DNA of 64,000 nucleotides from Enterobacter kobei (GTDB lineage Bacteria > Pseudomonadota > Gammaproteobacteria > Enterobacterales > Enterobacteriaceae): NCBI RefSeq assembly GCF_001729765.1, contig NZ_CP017181.1, positions 3,720,001-3,784,000 on the forward strand, in the 5' to 3' direction. Each line of letters opens with the position of its first letter. Within the stretch, counting starts at the first letter, position 1. Under the pieces are notes generated by a model, which did not search any database, was not told the DNA's origin, and worked only from the letters and a program-made list of their open reading frames with translations. Below are positions 49,722 through 61,367 of this stretch, piece by piece. Both the position numbers and the translations under genes were made by a program.

Positions 49722-51170
49722 ATGTCTATTCTGGTTAAAAATAACATTCATTGGGTGGGTCAACGTGACTGGGAGGTGCGTGATTTCCACGGGACGGAAT
49801 ACAAAACGCTGCGCGGCAGCAGCTACAACAGCTATCTTATCCGTGAAGGCAAAAACGTACTGATCGATACCGTCGATCATAAATTCAGCCGCGAGTTCGT
49901 GCAGAACCTGCGCAGCGAAATCGATCTCGACGCAATCGACTACATCATCATCAACCACGCGGAAGAGGATCACGCCGGTGCGTTGACCGAGCTGATGTCG
50001 TACATTCCGAATACACCGATCTACTGCACCACCAACGCCATCGACTCGATCAACGGTCATCACCATCATCCGGAATGGAATTTCCACACCGTGAAAACCG
50101 GCGACTCGCTGGATATCGGCAACGGCAAACAGCTGATCTTCGTTGAAACCCCGATGCTGCACTGGCCGGACAGCATGATGACCTACATGACCGGCGACGC
50201 GGTATTGTTCAGCAACGACGCCTTTGGCCAGCACTACTGTGACGAACGCCTGTTCAATGATGAAGTGGATCAGACCGAACTGTTTGAGCAGTGCCAGCGC
50301 TACTACGCCAACATTCTGACCCCGTTCAGCCGTCTGGTGACGCCAAAAATCACCGAGATCCTCGGCTTTAACCTGCCGGTGGACATGATTGCCACCTCCC
50401 ACGGCGTGGTGTGGCGTGAAAACCCCACCCAGATCGTTGAGCTGTACCTGAAATGGGCGGCGGATTATCAGGAAGACCGCATCACGATTTTCTACGACAC
50501 CATGTCCAATAACACCCGCATGATGGCGGACGCCATTGCCCAGGGCATCAACGAAGTGGATCCGAACGTGGCGGTGAAAATCTTCAACGTGGCGCGCAGC
50601 GATAAAAACGAGATCCTCACCAATGTCTTCCGCTCAAAAGGCGTGCTGGTGGGCACCTCCACGATGAACAACGTGATGATGCCGAAAATTGCTGGCCTGG
50701 TGGAAGAGATGACCGGCCTGCGTTTTCGCAACAAACGCGCCAGCGCGTTTGGCTCTCACGGCTGGAGCGGCGGCGCGGTAGATCGCCTCTCTACCCGTCT
50801 GCAGGATGCAGGTTTTGAGATGTCCCTGAGTCTGAAAGCGAAATGGCGCCCGGATATCGACGCGCTGGAAATTTGCCGTCAGCATGGCCGCGACATTGCC
50901 CGTCAGTGGGCGCTCGCACCGCTTCCTGAGGCGTCTGCAAAACCTACCGAACAGCAGGAAGCCTGTGCCTGTGCAGCTGCCGCTGCTGCACACCTCGGCC
51001 CACGCATGCAGTGCAGCGTTTGCCAGTGGATATATGACCCGGAACGGGGCGAACCCCTTCAGGACGTTGCCCCGGGCACGCCGTTGTGCGACGTGCCGGA
51101 CACCTTCCTCTGCCCGGAATGTTCCCTCGGTAAAGACGTCTTTGACGAACTGGGTACGGAGGCAAAATGA
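49722..51170 (+). CDS. norV: NorV, flavorubredoxin (NO reductase)
   Basis: A 482-residue flavodiiron protein (E. coli 479) that reduces NO to N2O anaerobically. The N-terminal metallo-beta-lactamase domain has the diiron ligands HAEEDHAG (near residue 79) and later histidines in [11 protein letters not shown] and ATSHGVVW. The flavodoxin domain starts near residue 255 ([18 protein letters not shown]). The C-terminal rubredoxin has [13 protein letters not shown] and CPECSLGKD. It overlaps norW by four bases. Confidence 0.97.
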   Translation: MSILVKNNIHWVGQRDWEVRDFHGTEYKTLRGSSYNSYLIREGKNVLIDTVDHKFSREFVQNLRSEIDLDAIDYIIINHAEEDHAGALTELMSYIPNTPIYCTTNAIDSINGHHHHPEWNFHTVKTGDSLDIGNGKQLIFVETPMLHWPDSMMTYMTGDAVLFSNDAFGQHYCDERLFNDEVDQTELFEQCQRYYANILTPFSRLVTPKITEILGFNLPVDMIATSHGVVWRENPTQIVELYLKWAADYQEDRITIFYDTMSNNTRMMADAIAQGINEVDPNVAVKIFNVARSDKNEILTNVFRSKGVLVGTSTMNNVMMPKIAGLVEEMTGLRFRNKRASAFGSHGWSGGAVDRLSTRLQDAGFEMSLSLKAKWRPDIDALEICRQHGRDIARQWALAPLPEASAKPTEQQEACACAAAAAAHLGPRMQCSVCQWIYDPERGEPLQDVAPGTPLCDVPDTFLCPECSLGKDVFDELGTEAK

Positions 51171-52300
51171 ATCACGGCATCGTCATCATCGGTTCGGGCT
51201 TCGCCGCCCGCCAGCTGGTGAAAAATATCCGCAAACAGGACGCTAACGTGCCGGTGACGGTGATCGCCGCCGACAGCATGGATGAGTACAACAAGCCTGA
51301 TTTAAGCCATGTCATCAGCCAGAATCAGCGCGCCGAAGACCTCACCCGCCAGACGGCGGGGGAGTTCGCGGAACAGTTTAACCTGCGCCTGTTTCCCTAC
51401 ACCTGGGTTACCGATATCGACGCCGTCGCGCACGTCGTGAAGGCGAAAGACAAAATCTGGCAGTACGACAAGCTGGTGCTGGCCACGGGGGCCTCTGCCT
51501 TTGTGCCGCCCGTTGAAGGGCGAGAGCTGATGATCACCCTAAACAGCCAACAGGAGTATCAGGCAAGCGAAACGGGGCTTCGCGATGCGCAACGCGTGAT
51601 GATCGTCGGCGGTGGGCTGATTGGTACCGAGCTGGCGATGGATTTCTGCCGCGCGGGTAAAACCGTTACCCTGGTTGACCACGCGGCGAGCATTCTGTCG
51701 GCGCTGATGCCCGCAGAAGTAAGCAGCCGCTTACAGCATCGACTGACCGACATGGGCGTCCATCTGCTGCTCAAATCGCAGTTACAGAGTCTGAGCAAAA
51801 CCGCAGGCGGCATTCGTGGGGCGCTCGACCGCAACCGCAGCGTTGAGGTGGATGCGGTGGTTGCCGCGACGGGTCTGCGCCCGGAAACCGCGCTGGCACA
51901 TCGCGCTGGCGCCGAAACAGACCGCGGCGTAAAGGTCGACAGCTACCTGCAAACCTCACAGCCGGACATTTATGCCCTGGGCGACTGCGCGGAAATTAAC
52001 GGCCGGGTGCTGCCGTTCCTGCAACCGATCCAGTTGAGCGCCATGGTCCTGGCGAAAAACCTGATCGGCGTCAGCGCGCCGCTAAAGCTTTCGCCGATGC
52101 TGGTGAAGGTGAAAACGCCGGACCTGCCGCTGCACCTTGCGGGAGAAACGCAGCGACAGGATCTGAGCTGGCAAATCGCCATTGAATCACAGGGGATGGT
52201 GGCGCGCGGCATCGACGCAGATGACCAACTGCGCGCCTTTGTGGTGAGCGAAGAGAGAATGAAGGAGGCGTTCGCGCTGCTGAAATCGCTACCTGCTTAA
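51167..52300 (+). CDS. norW: NorW, NADH:flavorubredoxin reductase
   Basis: A 377-residue FAD/NAD oxidoreductase (E. coli 377). The FAD motif is [17 protein letters not shown] and the NAD motif [17 protein letters not shown] (near residue 143); [13 protein letters not shown] is the second FAD contact. It feeds electrons to the rubredoxin domain of NorV. A single REP element follows. Confidence 0.96.
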   Translation: MNHGIVIIGSGFAARQLVKNIRKQDANVPVTVIAADSMDEYNKPDLSHVISQNQRAEDLTRQTAGEFAEQFNLRLFPYTWVTDIDAVAHVVKAKDKIWQYDKLVLATGASAFVPPVEGRELMITLNSQQEYQASETGLRDAQRVMIVGGGLIGTELAMDFCRAGKTVTLVDHAASILSALMPAEVSSRLQHRLTDMGVHLLLKSQLQSLSKTAGGIRGALDRNRSVEVDAVVAATGLRPETALAHRAGAETDRGVKVDSYLQTSQPDIYALGDCAEINGRVLPFLQPIQLSAMVLAKNLIGVSAPLKLSPMLVKVKTPDLPLHLAGETQRQDLSWQIAIESQGMVARGIDADDQLRAFVVSEERMKEAFALLKSLPA

Positions 52301-52310
52301 CCGTCGTATT

Positions 52311-52340
52311 GCCGGGTGGCGCTGCGCTTACCCGGCCTAC
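52311..52340. repeat. REP-type element after norW
   Basis: GCCGGGTGGCGCTGCGCTTA followed by CCCGGCCTAC, one unit, between the convergent norW and NiCoT genes. Confidence 0.85.
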
Positions 52341-52371
52341 AAAACAACAAAAAGAGAGTTGAGGCAAAAAT

Positions 52372-53394
52372 TCAGGAGCGCACCACCAGCGCATCGTAGC
52401 CGCGCCAGCGGTAGTTGGCCATGGAGATCAGCCAGCAGGCGACAAACAGCCCGACCACCACAAACCCGGCGTTGCCGAGGTTATCGTTCACCGCGCCCAC
52501 CGCATCCCAGATGCCGCCGCTAAGGGCAAATTTATCCATCAGCAGACCCAGCGCTTCCAGCCCACCAATGAACAGGGCCACCACCACGGAGGTACCCGTA
52601 ATGGTCATGTTGTAGTAGAGCTTGCGCTGCGGTTTGTTAAACGCCCAGCCGTAGGCACCGACCATCAGCAAATTGTCGAGGGTATCCACCAGCGCCATAC
52701 CGCTGGCGAAGAGCGCCGGGAAGATCATGATTGACCACACCGACATCCCGCTGGAGGCGCTGGCGGCAGAAATCCCCAGCACGCCAATTTCAGTGGCGGT
52801 ATCAAACCCGAGACCAAACAGGAAGCCTACCAGGTACATCTGCCAGCTTTTATTGACGAGGCGGAAGGTTTTGCCAAACAGCCAGCTCATCACCCCACCC
52901 TGGGCGGGAAGCTCCACGTCGCTGCGGGCCGCATGCCCCTTTTTCAGCGCCTGGAAACTGCACCATACGCCGCGCAAAATCACCATATTCACCAGCGCCA
53001 TCGCCAGCAGGAAGGTGGCGGAAACGGCGGTGCCAATCAGGCTCCCGGTCTCGTGGAACCATGCCATATTTTTCTGAAACGCCGTGGCGGTGGCGGCGAT
53101 AGCGATGGAAGCCAGCACCACGATAGTGGAGTGCCCCAGCGAGAACCATGCCCCCACGCCGGACGGGCGTTTGCCCTGCTGCATCATCTTACGCGTCACG
53201 GTATCAATGGCAGCAATGTGGTCGGCATCCACCGCATGACGCAGCCCGTAACACCAGGCCAGCAGGCTTGCCGCCATCAGCGCCGTACTGCCGCTGAAGG
53301 TGTGCCATGCCCAGCCCCAGGCCAGCAGGTTTGCCATTACCAGTGCCAGCAGCAGAAGCGCGGCGCGAGGTTCATTGCGTAACAGTCGTAACAT
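52372..53394 (-). CDS. nickel/cobalt permease (NiCoT, HoxN/NixA family)
   Basis: A 340-residue membrane protein with about eight segments. The NiCoT signature RHAVDADHIAAIDTVTRKMM (near residue 50) is in helix 2, and LGFDTATEIGVLGIS (near residue 195) is the second family motif. The start at 53394 lies one base after the hypF stop, with AGGAT upstream, so it is the last gene of the hydN-hypF operon. Nickel is needed for the NiFe hydrogenases that HypF matures, so nickel uptake is the natural role. The gene is absent from this place in E. coli K-12. Confidence 0.92.
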   Translation of the reverse strand: MLRLLRNEPRAALLLLALVMANLLAWGWAWHTFSGSTALMAASLLAWCYGLRHAVDADHIAAIDTVTRKMMQQGKRPSGVGAWFSLGHSTIVVLASIAIAATATAFQKNMAWFHETGSLIGTAVSATFLLAMALVNMVILRGVWCSFQALKKGHAARSDVELPAQGGVMSWLFGKTFRLVNKSWQMYLVGFLFGLGFDTATEIGVLGISAASASSGMSVWSIMIFPALFASGMALVDTLDNLLMVGAYGWAFNKPQRKLYYNMTITGTSVVVALFIGGLEALGLLMDKFALSGGIWDAVGAVNDNLGNAGFVVVGLFVACWLISMANYRWRGYDALVVRS

Positions 53395-53395
53395 T

Positions 53396-55612
53396 TTAAA
53401 TCCTTTGTGAACATGACCGGGCAGCGGCGACCACCGCCTGCCCGAAGGAGATCGCTCCGTCACCTGCAGGCAGGCGCGAAGGAAAAAGAAGCGTAAAGTC
53501 AGAAAGATAATGCCGCAGGCGCGCGCGCAGCAGGCGGTTATGTAACACACCGCCACTGAGGCAGATTGTTGAAAGCGATAAGCGTCGGGCATGGGATGCG
53601 GCATGCTCCGACAGCCCTCTGGCCAGCGCATCGTGAAACGCCCACGCGCGCTCGCAGGGCTCCGCCTGCCAGGCAAGCCACTGTTGCCAGAAAAGTGCAA
53701 GGTCGTCCACCGACAGCGTAACCGGGTGTTTCACACCGTTGCACCGTGCCGCCAGCGCCTCCAGCCTGCAGGCCGCTTCGCCTTCGTAGCACTGCGTATC
53801 GATGCCCAGCGCACAGGCAACCGCATCAAACAGGCGTCCACAGGACGAGGCCTGCGGCGCGTTGATGCTACGCTGGATCGCCGTCGCCAGTAGCGGCCAG
53901 TTCTGGCCCTGCACTGCCCGCGTCTCCGGGAACTGCTGCCAGTCAGGCACAAAGTCCAGGCAGTGGGCGAGCAAATTGCGCCACGGCTGCTTCGCTGCCA
54001 GATCGCCCCCCGGCAGCGCAACGGCAGGCAGGCCACCCAAATGTTCGCAGTCGACATAGTTCACCCGCAGGCACTCTCCGCCCCACAGCGCGCCATTCTC
54101 GCCCATGCCGATCCCGTCCAGCGTCAGGGCGATAACGTCCCCACCGCCGAGCGGCCAGCCATTTTCAGCCAGACACGCCGCCGCATGGGCATGATGATGC
54201 AGCACGGTTTCAACGGGCAGCGCCTGCTCCAGCGCCCACTGACGGGCGTGATACGCCGGATGGGCATCGCACACGACACGCGCGGGCTTAAAGGCATAAA
54301 CCTGTTGCATCATTGCCAGCGCCGAACGCCACTGTGCGTCGACCCCCTCGTCACTGAGATCGCCAAAATGCGGGCTCAACACAGCCTGATTTCCGCGCAC
54401 CAGGCAGAAGGTATTTTTCATCTCTGCCCCGGTAGACAATATGGCAGGGATATCGTCAAACCCGGCGGGTAACGTGATGGCATCCGGCACAAAACCGCGC
54501 GCGCGACGCAGCATCGCGCCATCCCGATCCACCACCGAATCATCCATCCGTTGCAGAATATCGCGGTTGTGCAGCAGGAAGCCGTCAGCCATGTCGCGGA
54601 GCGCATCCAGCGCTTCCTGATTCGTCATCGCAGGCGGGCGGCCGCTGAGGTTGCCGGAGGTCATCACCAGCGGACGCTGGCAGTCCATCATCAGTAAATG
54701 CTGAATCGGATTCGCAGGCAGCATCACGCCGACACAATCTAGCCCCGGCGCAATGGCCTCAGGCAGCGCGGGAAGCGAGGCTTTGGGCGTCAACACAATG
54801 GGCGCAGCAGGAGAGCGTAGCAGGGTCTGCATCGCCTCCGGCAGGTCATCCGCATCGGGGATCATCACCGCCAGCGGCTTCGTCGGGCGCTGTTTGCGTG
54901 CCCGTAGCGTCGCCACCGCCTGCGGGTTAAGCGCGTCGCAGGCAAGGTGAAAGCCTCCCAGCCCCTTGATGGCGACAATACCGCCGCTTTTTAGCTTCTC
55001 CACTGCGGCGCGTAATGCCGGTTCGCGCGTGGCAACGCTGTCCCCGGCTCGCCACATCAGCGCTGGCCCGCAGTCCGGGCAGGCCACCGGCTGAGCGTGA
55101 AAACGCCGATCGGCCGGGTTGCGATACTCGGCTTCACACGGTGCGCACAGCGGGAAGTCGGCCATTGACGTGGCCGGGCGATCGTAGGGCATGGCGCGGA
55201 TGATGGTGAAGCGCGGGCCGCAATGGGTACAGTTGATAAACGGGTAACGATAACGGCGCTCGCGGGGATCGCGCATCTCCGCCAGGCACGCCGGACAGGT
55301 GGCGGCATCCGGCACGATTTGCGTGTCCATCGCCCCGCTCTCGCTCTGGCGGATGGTAAAATCCGTCGGCAGAGCGGGCCAGCTAAAGGGCTGCGTGTCT
55401 ACGTCGTCAATCCGCGCCAGCGGTGGGCAGTCCTGGCGCAGCCTCGCGGTAAAGTCCCCCCCATTACCCGCGAGACGCACCAGGACACCCTCTCCGTCGT
55501 TACAGACGTCGCCCGTCAGCATCATCTGGTGCGCCAGCTGCCAGACAAAGGGACGAAACCCTACGCCCTGCACTTTGCCGCGCACCCGAAGCTGTACGCC
55601 GTTAACGCGCAT
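53396..55612 (-). CDS. hypF: HypF, hydrogenase maturation carbamoyltransferase
   Basis: 738 residues (750 in E. coli). It has an acylphosphatase domain at the N-terminus ([17 protein letters not shown]), two zinc-finger pairs (CPACLAEM and CTHC; CAPC and CPDC, residues 105-185), a YrdC-like domain (from about 195), and a Kae1-like domain with the HHHAH-type motif [14 protein letters not shown]. It uses carbamoyl phosphate to make the cyanide ligands of the NiFe centre with HypE. It begins six bases after hydN and is followed by the nickel permease. Confidence 0.96.
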   Translation of the reverse strand: MRVNGVQLRVRGKVQGVGFRPFVWQLAHQMMLTGDVCNDGEGVLVRLAGNGGDFTARLRQDCPPLARIDDVDTQPFSWPALPTDFTIRQSESGAMDTQIVPDAATCPACLAEMRDPRERRYRYPFINCTHCGPRFTIIRAMPYDRPATSMADFPLCAPCEAEYRNPADRRFHAQPVACPDCGPALMWRAGDSVATREPALRAAVEKLKSGGIVAIKGLGGFHLACDALNPQAVATLRARKQRPTKPLAVMIPDADDLPEAMQTLLRSPAAPIVLTPKASLPALPEAIAPGLDCVGVMLPANPIQHLLMMDCQRPLVMTSGNLSGRPPAMTNQEALDALRDMADGFLLHNRDILQRMDDSVVDRDGAMLRRARGFVPDAITLPAGFDDIPAILSTGAEMKNTFCLVRGNQAVLSPHFGDLSDEGVDAQWRSALAMMQQVYAFKPARVVCDAHPAYHARQWALEQALPVETVLHHHAHAAACLAENGWPLGGGDVIALTLDGIGMGENGALWGGECLRVNYVDCEHLGGLPAVALPGGDLAAKQPWRNLLAHCLDFVPDWQQFPETRAVQGQNWPLLATAIQRSINAPQASSCGRLFDAVACALGIDTQCYEGEAACRLEALAARCNGVKHPVTLSVDDLALFWQQWLAWQAEPCERAWAFHDALARGLSEHAASHARRLSLSTICLSGGVLHNRLLRARLRHYLSDFTLLFPSRLPAGDGAISFGQAVVAAARSCSQRI

Positions 55613-55618
55613 TGCGAC

Positions 55619-56164
55619 TTAAAACAGCAGCGATGACGAGGTGTCAAACGCTGCGCGACGGCGTTTTTCTGCGCTCATCTGCTCGAGCTTGTCGCGATCC
55701 ACGCAGACCAGCGCGTGGGTCGGGCAGGCTTCCATACAGGCCGGGCCAGCTTCACGGTGGTAGCAAAGGTCGCATTTGTTGGCCTCGGCTTTCTCCGCCC
55801 GCACGCTCAGGCCCATACCGCTGTTGCGTACTACCGGACGGACAACCACTTCCATCGCGCCATACGGGCAGGCGACCACGCAGGTTTTACAGCCAATGCA
55901 GCGCTCCTGCATCACATGCACAAAGCCCTTCTCGCGTTTAATCGCCCCGTTCGGGCAGACGTTCGCGCACGGTGCGTCTTCGCACTGGCGACAAATAGCG
56001 GCGGTGGAAATATTCACGCCTTTAATGACGTGGATGCGTGGCAAAAACGTGTCGGGGGTAAGTGATGCGCAATCCTGCTCCGCCTGATGGGAAACCACGC
56101 ACGCCACTTCACAGGTACGGCAACCAATGCACTTACTGGCATCGGCCATAATAAAACGGTTCAT
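55619..56164 (-). CDS. hydN: HydN, 4Fe-4S electron carrier
   Basis: A 181-residue iron-sulfur protein (175 in E. coli). It has four CxxCxxC-type clusters: CIGCRTCEVAC, CRQCEDAPCANVCP, CIGCKTCVVACP and the CDLCYHREAGPACMEACP group. The start MNRFIMADASK at 56164 has GGAG seven bases upstream. HydN serves electron transfer tied to formate dehydrogenase H and formate hydrogenlyase. It is the first gene of the hydN-hypF operon. Confidence 0.95.
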   Translation of the reverse strand: MNRFIMADASKCIGCRTCEVACVVSHQAEQDCASLTPDTFLPRIHVIKGVNISTAAICRQCEDAPCANVCPNGAIKREKGFVHVMQERCIGCKTCVVACPYGAMEVVVRPVVRNSGMGLSVRAEKAEANKCDLCYHREAGPACMEACPTHALVCVDRDKLEQMSAEKRRRAAFDTSSSLLF

Positions 56165-56200
56165 CTGCTTCTCCAGCATTACAGTTATGCGCGGAGCTAT

Positions 56201-56217
56201 TCATAAACCGTGCCAAT
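56201..56217 (-). promoter_or_regulatory. sigma-54 promoter of hydN-hypF
   Basis: On the minus strand TTGGCACG (-24) is followed, at the right spacing, by ATGAA instead of TTGCA. The FhlA-controlled hydN-hypF operon of E. coli also uses sigma-54. It lies about 37 bases before hydN. Confidence 0.65.
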
Positions 56218-56260
56218 TATTAACCAATTGATTTTAAACGACTTTAAAAATCACAGTCGC

Positions 56261-56290
56261 GCTGTCATCGTCACTTATGACGATGACAGC
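56261..56290. terminator. 13-pair perfect hairpin between ascG and hydN
   Basis: GCTGTCATCGTCA and TGACGATGACAGC pair perfectly around CTTA. It lies 9 bases past the ascG stop and just upstream of the hydN sigma-54 promoter, so it could be the ascG terminator or an upstream activator site. There is no T run directly after it. Confidence 0.6.
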
Positions 56291-56298
56291 TGTCGACA

Positions 56299-57312
56299 TC
56301 AGCAGTGGGGGCCGTCAGTCACGGAGTCGCGCAGGATAAGCTCGCCGGAGAACGTTTGCTGATATTTGAATTCACCGCCGTCGAGCATGAAAATCAGACG
56401 ACTGATGGTTTCCTGGATCATCTCCGTGACCGGAATACGCACGCTGGAGAGCGAAGGCACAATGTACGGCGCTATCGCCACGTCGTCGAAGCCGATGACT
56501 GACACCGCGTCCGGCGTGGCAACGCCGCTCTCGTGCAGCTGTTTAATGGCGCCAATCGCCATGTCGTCGTTGCTCGCCACCAGCGCCGTAAAGCGTTCGC
56601 CGCGTGCGAGCAGTTCGGATACCGCCGCCGCGCCGCTGGCCGGGTTCCACTTCCCTTCGGCGATAAGCTCGTCGCGCAGGGCAATACCGTGCTGCGTCAG
56701 CGCATCTTTGTAACCAGACAGTCGCTCAACGCCGGTCGGGGAATCCAGCGAACCGGTGATAAACGCAATCTCCCGGTGCCCTTTTGCAATCAGCTGCGAC
56801 ACCGCGTCCTGACAGGAAGCTTTATGATCGGACCAGACGCTGTGGCTGCTGTTTTTCCGCAGGCGGCGGTTGAGCACCATAATCGGCTGCTCACACTTCT
56901 CGACGATCGCATCCAGTTTATCCACGTTCAAAAAGCGCGGGTAGATGATCACCGCGTCGCAGCGCATATCGAGCAGATACTGGATCGCCTCGCGCTCTTC
57001 ATCCGCGCTGTGCTTGCCGTCCGCGAGGATCAACTGTCGCCCTTTCTCTTCCGTCATTCGTGCGGCATGAAACAGCAGTTCGCTAAAGTAGACGCCGTGA
57101 TAAAGGGTGTTCGTCACCACCAGCCCCAGGGTCTGGGTACGTTTGGTCGCCAGGTTTCGCGCCAGTAAATTCGGGCGATAACCGCTCTCTTCAATGGCCT
57201 GAAAAACCCGGTCTTTGGTCTCCTGGCTGACATAGCCATTTCCCGACAGCACGCGGGATACCGTCGCTTTCGAAACGCCTGCCCGCTTCGCCACTTCAAG
57301 CATCGTGGTCAT
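56299..57312 (-). CDS. ascG: AscG, LacI-type repressor of ascFB
   Basis: A 337-residue LacI/GalR regulator. The helix-turn-helix is TMLEVAKRAGVSKATVSRVLSG at the N-terminus, and the rest is a periplasmic-binding-protein fold with GLVVTNTLYHGVYFSEL and VIGFDDVAIAPY. It represses ascFB. It diverges from ascF, and ends beside a long hairpin. Confidence 0.95.
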   Translation of the reverse strand: MTTMLEVAKRAGVSKATVSRVLSGNGYVSQETKDRVFQAIEESGYRPNLLARNLATKRTQTLGLVVTNTLYHGVYFSELLFHAARMTEEKGRQLILADGKHSADEEREAIQYLLDMRCDAVIIYPRFLNVDKLDAIVEKCEQPIMVLNRRLRKNSSHSVWSDHKASCQDAVSQLIAKGHREIAFITGSLDSPTGVERLSGYKDALTQHGIALRDELIAEGKWNPASGAAAVSELLARGERFTALVASNDDMAIGAIKQLHESGVATPDAVSVIGFDDVAIAPYIVPSLSSVRIPVTEMIQETISRLIFMLDGGEFKYQQTFSGELILRDSVTDGPHC

Positions 57313-57399
57313 GTTGTTATTCCATCTGAATCTGATGAAGCGCAGTGTACTGCACTGCAGAAAAATTGTCGCAGCGGCGAAATCACGCTTTCGCTACCG

Positions 57400-57421
57400 A
57401 CTAGTGATCATCATCACGAAT
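57400..57421 (+). promoter_or_regulatory. CRP-cAMP site for ascFB
   Basis: GTGA-TCATCA-TCAC (57404-57417) has a perfect core of the CRP consensus (TGTGA-N6-TCACA), centred between bases 57410 and 57411. It fits catabolite control of a PTS operon. Confidence 0.7.
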
Positions 57422-57478
57422 TGAAAAAATGACCAAAAAGCGATCTTGTTTCACTCAAAGAAACTCATGATGATTATG

Positions 57479-57494
57479 TGGAACCGGTTTCCTA
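57479..57494 (+). promoter_or_regulatory. AscG-type operator
   Basis: TGGAACCGGTTTCCTA has the GAACCGGTTT core of LacI/GalR-family sites and resembles the known AscG box (TGAAACCGGTTTCA). It lies 33 bases before the ascF start, a repression position. Confidence 0.7.
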
Positions 57495-57526
57495 CATTTC
57501 ACACAACGATAACAGGATCACATCCG

Positions 57527-58978
57527 ATGGCCAAAAATTACGCTGCGCTGGCGAACGACGTTATCAGCGCGCTGGGCGGCAAAGAGAACATCGTCGCCGT
57601 CACCCACTGCATGACGCGACTGCGTTTCGTTCTGAAAGACGAAACCCTCACCGACGCCGCGCGCCTGAAAAGCATCAGCGGCGTGCTTGGCGTAGTGCGT
57701 AACGACAACCAGTGCCAGGTGATCATTGGCAACACGGTTTCTCAGGCCTACCGCGAAGTGGTAAGCCTGCTGCCCGTTGACCTGCAGCCCGCGGTGCCGG
57801 AAGGCCCGCAGAAGCTGACGTTACGCCGCATTGGCTCCGGGATCCTCGACGCGCTGATCGGCACCATGTCGCCGCTGATCCCCGCGATCATCGGCGGTTC
57901 GATGGTCAAGCTGCTGGCGATGATCCTTGAGATGACAGGCGTGCTGCCAAAGGGCGCGCCAACGCTTACCATTCTGACGGTGATTGGCGACGGGGCATTC
58001 TTCTTCCTGCCGCTGATGGTGGCCGCCTCGGCGGCAGTGAAATTCAAAACCAATATGTCGCTGGCGATCGCCATTGCGGGCGTGCTGGTGCACCCGAGCT
58101 TTATCGAGTTGATGGCGAAAGCCGCGCAGGGCGAGCATGTTGAGTTCGCCTTTATCCCGGTGACGGCGGTGAAATACACCTACACCGTTATCCCCGCGCT
58201 GGTGATGACCTGGTGCCTGTCTTACATCGAACGCTGGGTCGATCGCATTACCCCGGCGGTAACGAAAAACTTCCTCAAGCCGATGCTGATCGTCCTGATT
58301 GCCGCCCCGCTCGCCATCGTGCTGATTGGGCCGCTCGGGATCTGGATCGGGAGCGCTATCTCCGCACTGGTTTACACCATTCACGGCTATCTGGGCTGGC
58401 TCTCCGTCGCCATCATGGGCGCACTCTGGCCGCTGCTGGTCATGACGGGAATGCACCGCGTCTTTACGCCAACCATTATTCAGACCATTGCCGAAACGGG
58501 TAAAGAAGGGATGGTCATGCCGTCAGAAATCGGCGCCAACCTGTCGCTCGGCGGTTCGTCTTTAGCGGTGGCATGGAAAACCAAAAACCCGGAACTGCGA
58601 CAGACGGCGCTGGCTGCGGCGGCTTCTGCCATCATGGCGGGGATCTCTGAACCGGCACTGTACGGTGTGGCGGTACGTCTCAAGCGTCCGCTGATTGCGA
58701 GCCTGATCAGCGGCTTTATCTGCGGCGCGGTGGCTGGCATCGCGGGTCTTGCCAGCCACTCGATGGCGGCGCCGGGGCTGTTTACCAGCGTGCAATTCTT
58801 CGACCCGGCCAACCCGATGACCATCGTCTGGGTATTCGGCGTGATGGCGCTGGCAGTTGTGCTGTCGTTTGTTCTGACCCTGCTGTTAGGGTTTGAGGAT
58901 ATCCCGGTCGAAGACGAGGCCGAAAAAGCGCGCGCTCTGCAGACCGCGCCGGTACAGAACAACGCAGCAAAAGCATAA
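57527..58978 (+). CDS. ascF: AscF, beta-glucoside (arbutin/salicin/cellobiose) PTS EIIBC
   Basis: A 483-residue protein (485 in E. coli). The start MAKNYAALANDVISALGG at 57527 is the family start. The IIB domain has the phospho-cysteine in AVTHCMTRLRF (near residue 27); the IIC domain follows from about residue 90 with eight to ten membrane segments and the substrate region GISEPALYGVAVRLKRPL. It takes up and phosphorylates beta-glucosides. ascB follows after 18 bases. Confidence 0.95.
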   Translation: MAKNYAALANDVISALGGKENIVAVTHCMTRLRFVLKDETLTDAARLKSISGVLGVVRNDNQCQVIIGNTVSQAYREVVSLLPVDLQPAVPEGPQKLTLRRIGSGILDALIGTMSPLIPAIIGGSMVKLLAMILEMTGVLPKGAPTLTILTVIGDGAFFFLPLMVAASAAVKFKTNMSLAIAIAGVLVHPSFIELMAKAAQGEHVEFAFIPVTAVKYTYTVIPALVMTWCLSYIERWVDRITPAVTKNFLKPMLIVLIAAPLAIVLIGPLGIWIGSAISALVYTIHGYLGWLSVAIMGALWPLLVMTGMHRVFTPTIIQTIAETGKEGMVMPSEIGANLSLGGSSLAVAWKTKNPELRQTALAAAASAIMAGISEPALYGVAVRLKRPLIASLISGFICGAVAGIAGLASHSMAAPGLFTSVQFFDPANPMTIVWVFGVMALAVVLSFVLTLLLGFEDIPVEDEAEKARALQTAPVQNNAAKA

Positions 58979-60421
<1,443 letters not shown>

Positions 60422-60428
60422 CCTGTTG

Positions 60429-60461
60429 CCCTCACCCCGGCTCTCTCCCACAGGGAGAGGG
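60429..60461. repeat. CCCTCTCCC/GGGAGAGGG dispersed palindrome, copy D
   Basis: CCCTCACCCCGG, then CTCTCTCCC and GGGAGAGGG around ACA, similar to copies A-C. It lies eight bases after the ascB stop and directly next to a REP unit. Confidence 0.8.
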
Positions 60462-60470
60462 AACGGGTTT

Positions 60471-60503
60471 GGTAGGCCGGGTAAGGCGAAGCCGCCACCC
60501 GGC
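60471..60503. repeat. REP-type element after ascB
   Basis: GTAGGCCGGGTAAGGCGAAG followed by CCGCCACCCGGC, one unit, lying between the convergent ascB and hycI genes. Confidence 0.85.
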
Positions 60504-60508
60504 ACTGC

Positions 60509-60964
60509 TCAGAGCGGAGAAAACCCCCCGTCCCCAACCCACCCTTCAAGCCGTGAATAAACCACTTCCACCGCCTCTTTTATCGGCGGCGTCATCGGGT
60601 AATAAAACCCAACAATGTCCGGCTGAATCCCCAGGAACAGCACCTCGCCCACGTCGTCCTTGATCTGATCCACGAGGTAATTCAGCGGCATATTGTGGGT
60701 CGTCATCATAAACATCCCGGCAATGTCGTCCGGGTCAATGAGTCGGATCTCACCGGGGTTGAGCCCCATATCGGTAGCATCGACAATCAGCAGCCTCTCC
60801 GGGCGCAGCTCGCGGATGGCGACCACGTCATTTTCTGGCGCGCTACCGCCGTCAATCACCACCCAGTTGCCCTGCGGGTTCGCGGCGCACATCTCTGCCA
60901 GCAGCGGGCCCGCGCCGTCGTCGCCCATCATGCTGTTGCCGACACACAATAAAACGTCAGTCAC
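60509..60964 (-). CDS. hycI: HycI, hydrogenase 3 maturation protease
   Basis: A 151-residue nickel-dependent endopeptidase (156 in E. coli). The nickel-binding acidic residue is in GNSMMGDDGAGP (near residue 16), the second in VDATDMGLNPGE (near 60) and the histidine in TTHNMPLNYL (near 90). It trims the C-terminus of HycE once nickel is inserted. It is the last hyc gene and overlaps hycH by eight bases. Confidence 0.95.
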   Translation of the reverse strand: MTDVLLCVGNSMMGDDGAGPLLAEMCAANPQGNWVVIDGGSAPENDVVAIRELRPERLLIVDATDMGLNPGEIRLIDPDDIAGMFMMTTHNMPLNYLVDQIKDDVGEVLFLGIQPDIVGFYYPMTPPIKEAVEVVYSRLEGWVGDGGFSPL

Positions 60965-61367
60965 GTAATCTCCTCACCATCAGGTAGATGGCACTCTCCT
61001 GATGAATATCATGCAGCATGCCGAGCAACGTTTTGCTCCACGCCTGCTGTTCGGCGGATTGCCTGCTCAGCGCCGCATCAAAGGCGTTGGCGAGCATCGC
61101 AATGTGGTTGGCATCGATGACGATCTCACCGTACTTTGGCACGCCTTCCATTTTACGCCGCGCCGTGCTGCCCTCCTCCAGCGTGGCGATCCACGCCAGA
61201 TACTCAGGCCAGGGGCAGCTCAGCGCGGCCTCCAGACAGTCAATCACCCCGAGGTGATGCCCAATCGCCAGGCTGTAATAGACCACCTGCTGCGCCGCAT
61301 CCGGCGTGGCATCGTTCTCATCAATAAACTTACGGCTCAGTTGACTGAACACCACCGTTTCACTCAT
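60957..61367 (-). CDS. hycH: HycH, formate hydrogenlyase maturation protein
   Basis: 136 residues, the E. coli length. It has no catalytic motif, but conserved blocks include [35 protein letters not shown]. It is needed for HycE maturation. It overlaps hycG by four bases. Confidence 0.94.
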   Translation of the reverse strand: MSETVVFSQLSRKFIDENDATPDAAQQVVYYSLAIGHHLGVIDCLEAALSCPWPEYLAWIATLEEGSTARRKMEGVPKYGEIVIDANHIAMLANAFDAALSRQSAEQQAWSKTLLGMLHDIHQESAIYLMVRRLRD

